8,761 nucleotides of DNA from Pseudorhodoplanes sp. GTDB taxonomy: Bacteria > Pseudomonadota > Alphaproteobacteria > Rhizobiales > Xanthobacteraceae. The notes under the pieces were generated by a model. That model had not been told where the DNA came from and made no database searches. It worked only from the letters and a program-made list of their open reading frames with translations. The translations under genes and the position numbers were made by a program. Below are positions 6,387 through 8,761 of this stretch, piece after piece (within the stretch, counting starts at the first letter, position 1; each line of letters opens with the position of its first letter). The stretch lies in contig WBUW01000098.1 in NCBI GenBank assembly GCA_008933495.1, forward strand, positions 1 to 8,761, written 5' to 3'.

Positions 6387-6772
6387 ATGGATCGCTTCGC
6401 CCGATATGCGCGCTCGACAATATCCCGCGATGCCGGCTTTGTCGCGCTGGCCGCCGTCACCCTGATGGTCGGTTTCAGCTTCGATCCGCCGCTGGCGCTG
6501 CAGATCGGGGCGCAGATTGCCCTGATGTTCTGCCTGTTTTTGCTCTGCCGCATCTGCGTCCTGACCACGGAGCGGCTGGTCCGCAGCGAGATCTGGCGCG
6601 GACTCGAACCCGGCGAGCGGCCCTGCGGCGACCATGCCCTCGCCCGCGCGCCCATGAACGCCTGCAGCAGCTTCTGCTGCGCTTCGCCAAGGGCGCCGCC
6701 GGGGTCGCCTGCGTGTTGCTCGCCGGCTCGCTCGCCGCCTCGTTGAACCAGACCGTGATCCGTTCAGATTGA
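6387..6772 (+). pseudogene. Small membrane protein gene with a -1 frameshift, paralogue of the 7018 gene
   Basis: ATG 6387 has GGGAG 6 bases upstream. The first 88 codons give a sensible membrane protein with two helices (about 15-32 and 36-56) and the segment LVRSEIWRGLEPGERP. After ARA (about 6650) the original frame turns into low-quality Cys/Pro/Ser-rich sequence ending at 6746. The frame beginning at 6653 instead continues as HERLQQLLLRFAKGAAGVA followed by a third membrane helix (CVLLAGSLAASLN) and stops at TGA 6770-6772. One base therefore appears to be missing at the CCC run 6651-6653. The reconstructed protein of about 128 residues aligns with the 7018 gene without gaps over some 65 residues (about 20 identities counted by hand). 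It could be a genuine pseudogene, a recent strain-specific mutation or a sequencing error. Its last codons lie inside a palindromic repeat. Confidence 0.7.
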
Positions 6773-6786
6773 ATCGGATCACGGTC
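6751..6786. repeat. Mosaic repeat module 1, 12-bp perfect inverted repeat
   Basis: GACCGTGATCCG (6751-6762) is matched exactly by its reverse complement CGGATCACGGTC (6775-6786). Inside, TTCA (6763-6766) can pair with TGAA (6770-6773) around loop GAT with one bulged T, giving a 16-bp stem in all. The stop codon of the frameshifted gene lies in this inner part. No uninterrupted T run follows, although TTCTTTAGTTTTT comes a few bases later, so it may also act as a terminator. Confidence 0.8.
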
Positions 6787-6804
6787 CGGATTCTTTAGTT
6801 TTTC

Positions 6805-6848
6805 GCGCGATCTCCCGCCGAACCGGTACCCACTTCGGCGGATCGCGC
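6805..6848. repeat. Mosaic repeat module 2, inverted repeat with 3-base bulge
   Basis: GCGCGATC plus CGCCGAA on the left (6805-6812 and 6816-6822, with TCC bulged at 6813-6815) pairs with TTCGGCG-GATCGCGC (6834-6848), 15 bp in total. The 11-base loop CCGGTACCCAC contains the GGTACC core typical of this repeat type. Confidence 0.75.
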
Positions 6849-6854
6849 TCCAGC

Positions 6855-6899
6855 GCATGATCCCGAAAAGCATGAAGCGGTTTTCGGAAAAGATCGTGC
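6855..6899. repeat. Mosaic repeat module 3, interrupted inverted repeat
   Basis: GCATGATC (6855-6862) pairs with GATCGTGC (6892-6899) including one G-T wobble, and CCGAAAA (6863-6869) pairs with TTTTCGG (6881-6887), leaving AAAA bulged (6888-6891) and an 11-base loop (6870-6880). The AAAA bulge and GATC core are characteristic of the repeat as I remember it. Confidence 0.75.
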
Positions 6900-7017
6900 T
6901 CCGGCAGCGGTTTCCTCATTACACTTGAATGTGAGCGGTATCCGGTCCGGTTTGGGCTTAAGCTTGGGATGCCGCGCCTTTCGGCACGCAGCCGTTTGCG
7001 CGGCCTCGGGGGCACCC

Positions 7018-7509
7018 ATGGAACATATGCGCCGGGTCGCGTTCGAAACCGTGTTCCGCGCCTGCGGTTTCGGCGCGCTGGCGATCTTCTGCGTGATGAC
7101 CGGCATGTCGTTCCATCCCAAGCTCGCCTTCCAGGCCGGCGGCTTCCTCACCACGATCATGGCCTTCATTCTGATCCTGAAATCGCGCGAGGCGCTGACC
7201 AAGGACTACCGCAAGACCGAGATGTGGCTCTATATCGACAAGGACTTCCGTCCGCCGGAAGCCTATGCGCAATGGGCAAGCGCGACGGTGCTGCGCGACA
7301 CCTATCTCACCTTCGCGCTATGGACCTCGCTGATCTCCATCGTCATGTGGGCGATTGCGCTGGTATTTTCGATCGCCGGCACGAAGGCGACCTTTTCCTT
7401 AACGGAGCCGTCGCCGCCTTATATCCAGTCTTCGCCGCCGGCGGCGCCCGCCAGCGGCCCGGCCGCGCCCGCCCGCAATCAGCCTTCAGCTCCGGCCGTA
7501 ACGCGCTGA
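7018..7509 (+). CDS. Unrecognised small membrane protein with Pro/Ala-rich tail, 163 aa
   Basis: The protein has membrane helices at about 16-33 (GFGALAIFCVMTGMSF), 40-56 (AGGFLTTIMAFILILK) and 97-121 (YLTFALWTSLISIVMWAIALVFSIAG). A charged central region (57-95) contains TKDYRKTEMWLYIDKDFRPPEAYAQW. The last 35 residues are a low-complexity Pro/Ala/Ser tail that probably extends from the membrane. I start at ATG 7018, with GGGGG 6-7 bases upstream; ATG 7027 is the alternative, and a longer TTG start at 6925 would read through sequence next to the repeat. It is a diverged paralogue of the frameshifted gene at 6387, sharing G-F-x-AL, the SFxPxLAxQxG motif, E-x-W and RP at the same spacing. No function is known to me. 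It converges on hemN with only 12 bases between stops. Confidence 0.82.
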   Translation: MEHMRRVAFETVFRACGFGALAIFCVMTGMSFHPKLAFQAGGFLTTIMAFILILKSREALTKDYRKTEMWLYIDKDFRPPEAYAQWASATVLRDTYLTFALWTSLISIVMWAIALVFSIAGTKATFSLTEPSPPYIQSSPPAAPASGPAAPARNQPSAPAVTR

Positions 7510-7521
7510 CGCCGCGCCGTT

Positions 7522-8761
7522 TCACACCGCCAGGGCGTGACGCCGCTGCTCGACCTGCGGCGGCAGATAGGCGTCGAACTTTGCACAAATGTTGCGCACG
7601 AACGGCCGGCCCCGCGGCGTGACCCGGAAGCCGTCGGCCGTCGCCTCGACCAGCCCGTCGACATCACCGGCCACGACCGCGGCCGCCTCGGCCATAACCG
7701 TGTCCGCGGCGCGGCCGAAATGCTGTTTCAAGGCGTGCGCGGAAAACGTAAAATCACACATCAGCCGCTCGATGGCTTCGGCGCGAACGCGGTCGTCCTC
7801 GCTCAGCGCCCAGCCGCGCGCGGTCGCCAGGCCGTCCCTCGCGATGCGGCGGGCATAATCCTCGCTCGATACCGCATTCTGGGCGTAGCCCTGAGGCAGC
7901 CGCGAAATAGCCGACGCGCCAAGGCCGAGCAAGGCGTCGGCCGCGTCGGTCGTATAGCCCTGGAAATTGCGCGCCAGCGGCTCCTGCGCGAGCCTGTCGT
8001 CGGCGCGGGCGAAATGATCAATGCCGATCTGGCGGTAACCGGCGGCAACGAGGGTCTCGGCAAGCCGCTGCGACTGGGCGAAACGCTGCAACGGCCCCGG
8101 CAGCGCTTTCTCATCGATCAGACGCTGATGCTTGATGCGGGAGGGAAGATGCGCGTAGCCGAAAATCGCGATCCGGTCGGGCGAGAGCAGCAGCACCTGT
8201 TCCAGCGTGCGCACGACGCTCGCTTCGGTCTGGTACGGCAACCCGTAGACCAGATCGATATTGATCGAGCCGATGCCCCGTTCGCGGAAGAGCTCGACCG
8301 ACAGGCGCGTCTCTTCAAAGCCCTGCATCCGCCCGATCGCCCGCTGCACGGCGGGATCGAAGTCCTGAACGCCGAGCGAAATGCGGTTGACCCCGATGGC
8401 GGCGAAGCTGTCGACCTGATCGCGGCCAAGCAGACGCGGGTCGATCTCGACGGCAAACTCCGCGCGGTCCGCAATATCGAAACGCGCCCGCAGCGCCGTG
8501 CCCAGCCGGACGATGTCCGGCGCCTGCAGGATATTCGGCGACCCGCCCCCCCAATGGAGGTGGCTGACGCTGGACCGCCCCGGCAGCGCCGCCGCAAGCG
8601 CGGTAATTTCCGCAGCAAGCGAATCCAGATAGTCGGTCACCGGACGGGTGCGCCGTGTCGCCTTGGTGCTGCAACCGCAATACCAGCACAGCTCGCGACA
8701 GAACGGGATGTGAACGTAAAGCGAGAGCTTTGCGGCCGGAGCAAGCGTACCAAGCCAGCGA
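7522..8761 (-). CDS. hemN: Oxygen-independent coproporphyrinogen III oxidase HemN (5' end outside window)
   Basis: A radical SAM enzyme that decarboxylates coproporphyrinogen III to protoporphyrinogen IX in heme (and bacteriochlorophyll) synthesis without oxygen, in the cytosol. The reading frame continues to the window edge and contains YVHIPFCRELCWYCGC; its CxxxCxxC cysteines (codons at 8698-8700, 8686-8688 and 8677-8679) ligate the SAM-binding 4Fe-4S cluster, and the following GC is the HemN-type signature that separates it from HemW. Further on are HLHWGGGSPN, EIDPRLL, GVNRISLGVQDFDPAVQRAIGR, NIDLVYGLPYQT, IAIFGYAHLPSRIKHQRLI and GLGASAISRLPQGYAQN, all in HemN order. The 412 residues present lack only roughly the first 40 of a usual 450. 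The GTG at 8640 is an internal valine, not the start. The promoter, where FNR/FixK-type control is common in related bacteria, is not visible. Confidence 0.95.
   Translation of the reverse strand, partial: RWLGTLAPAAKLSLYVHIPFCRELCWYCGCSTKATRRTRPVTDYLDSLAAEITALAAALPGRSSVSHLHWGGGSPNILQAPDIVRLGTALRARFDIADRAEFAVEIDPRLLGRDQVDSFAAIGVNRISLGVQDFDPAVQRAIGRMQGFEETRLSVELFRERGIGSINIDLVYGLPYQTEASVVRTLEQVLLLSPDRIAIFGYAHLPSRIKHQRLIDEKALPGPLQRFAQSQRLAETLVAAGYRQIGIDHFARADDRLAQEPLARNFQGYTTDAADALLGLGASAISRLPQGYAQNAVSSEDYARRIARDGLATARGWALSEDDRVRAEAIERLMCDFTFSAHALKQHFGRAADTVMAEAAAVVAGDVDGLVEATADGFRVTPRGRPFVRNICAKFDAYLPPQVEQRRHALAV

Larger units (their letters stand above)
6751..6902. repeat. Composite palindromic intergenic repeat (mosaic element, three hairpins)
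   Basis: Three successive hairpin-forming inverted repeats lie in 150 bases: 6751-6786, 6805-6848 and 6855-6899. The segments GATTGAATCGGATCACGGTC, CGAACCGGTACCCACTTCG and ATGATCCCGAAAAG...GGTTTTCGGAAAAGATC are types I recognise from memory as dispersed intergenic repeats in Bradyrhizobium-like and other Hyphomicrobiales genomes, similar in concept to RIME-type mosaic elements. The element begins inside the 3' end of the frameshifted gene and occupies most of the gap to the gene at 7018. Its effect is unknown; mRNA 3'-end protection, attenuation or simple mobility are options. Confidence 0.75.

Noticed and set aside
6640..6660. Programmed -1 ribosomal frameshift in the 6387 gene
   Set aside because: No X-XXY-YYZ slippery heptamer is present at the junction, only a CCC run; a one-base deletion or sequencing error is simpler.
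8638..8640. GTG at 8640 as the start of hemN
   Set aside because: The frame continues upstream through the essential radical SAM CxxxCxxC motif, so the true start is outside the window.

Overview
The window is about 8.8 kb of GC-rich DNA from an alphaproteobacterium, most likely a member of Hyphomicrobiales (Bradyrhizobium, Rhodopseudomonas or a Xanthobacteraceae-like genus). That assignment rests on codon and GC character, on the gene content, and on a composite palindromic repeat (about 6751-6902) of a kind I recognise from intergenic DNA in that order. No tRNA, rRNA, CRISPR array, insertion sequence or phage gene is visible. It reads as chromosomal backbone with one locus, the symporter and its divergent partner genes, that deserves attention.

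Layout. Positions 1-80 hold the C-terminal tail of a plus-strand CaiB/BaiF-type CoA-transferase. It converges on a two-gene minus-strand unit: an unrecognised 211-aa protein (2270-2905) followed by a 711-aa fusion of a DnaQ-like 3'-5' exonuclease, a CBS-domain pair and a DUF294-type nucleotidyltransferase (101-2236). From the other side of a 296-bp divergent promoter region come a two-gene plus-strand operon, the small DUF4212-type subunit (3202-3477) and the large SSF-family sodium:solute symporter (3491-5491), which ends in a strong intrinsic terminator (5516-5545). Next are two small membrane-protein genes, a YggT-like one (5613-5915) and an unrecognised one (5925-6248). After them come two divergent paralogues of an unrecognised small membrane family (6387-6772, frameshifted, and 7018-7509), separated by the mosaic repeat. 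The window closes with hemN on the minus strand (7522 to beyond 8761), whose N-terminus lies outside.

How the genes may work together. The symporter pair resembles the large and small sodium/substrate symporter subunits (TIGR03648/TIGR03647-like, from memory) often found with acetate or other small organic-acid uptake. Exonuclease and CBS-DUF294 proteins are known as neighbours of such transporters. Here the exonuclease, adenylate-sensing-type CBS pair and nucleotidyltransferase are in a single polypeptide, divergently transcribed from the transporter together with an unknown cytosolic protein. A reasonable inference is a nucleotide-based control device for transport or for the metabolism of the imported acid; the sequence alone cannot prove it. 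An AT-rich pair of overlapping palindromes (2988-3008) in the shared promoter region is the best candidate operator. The other genes show no obvious functional link to this locus.
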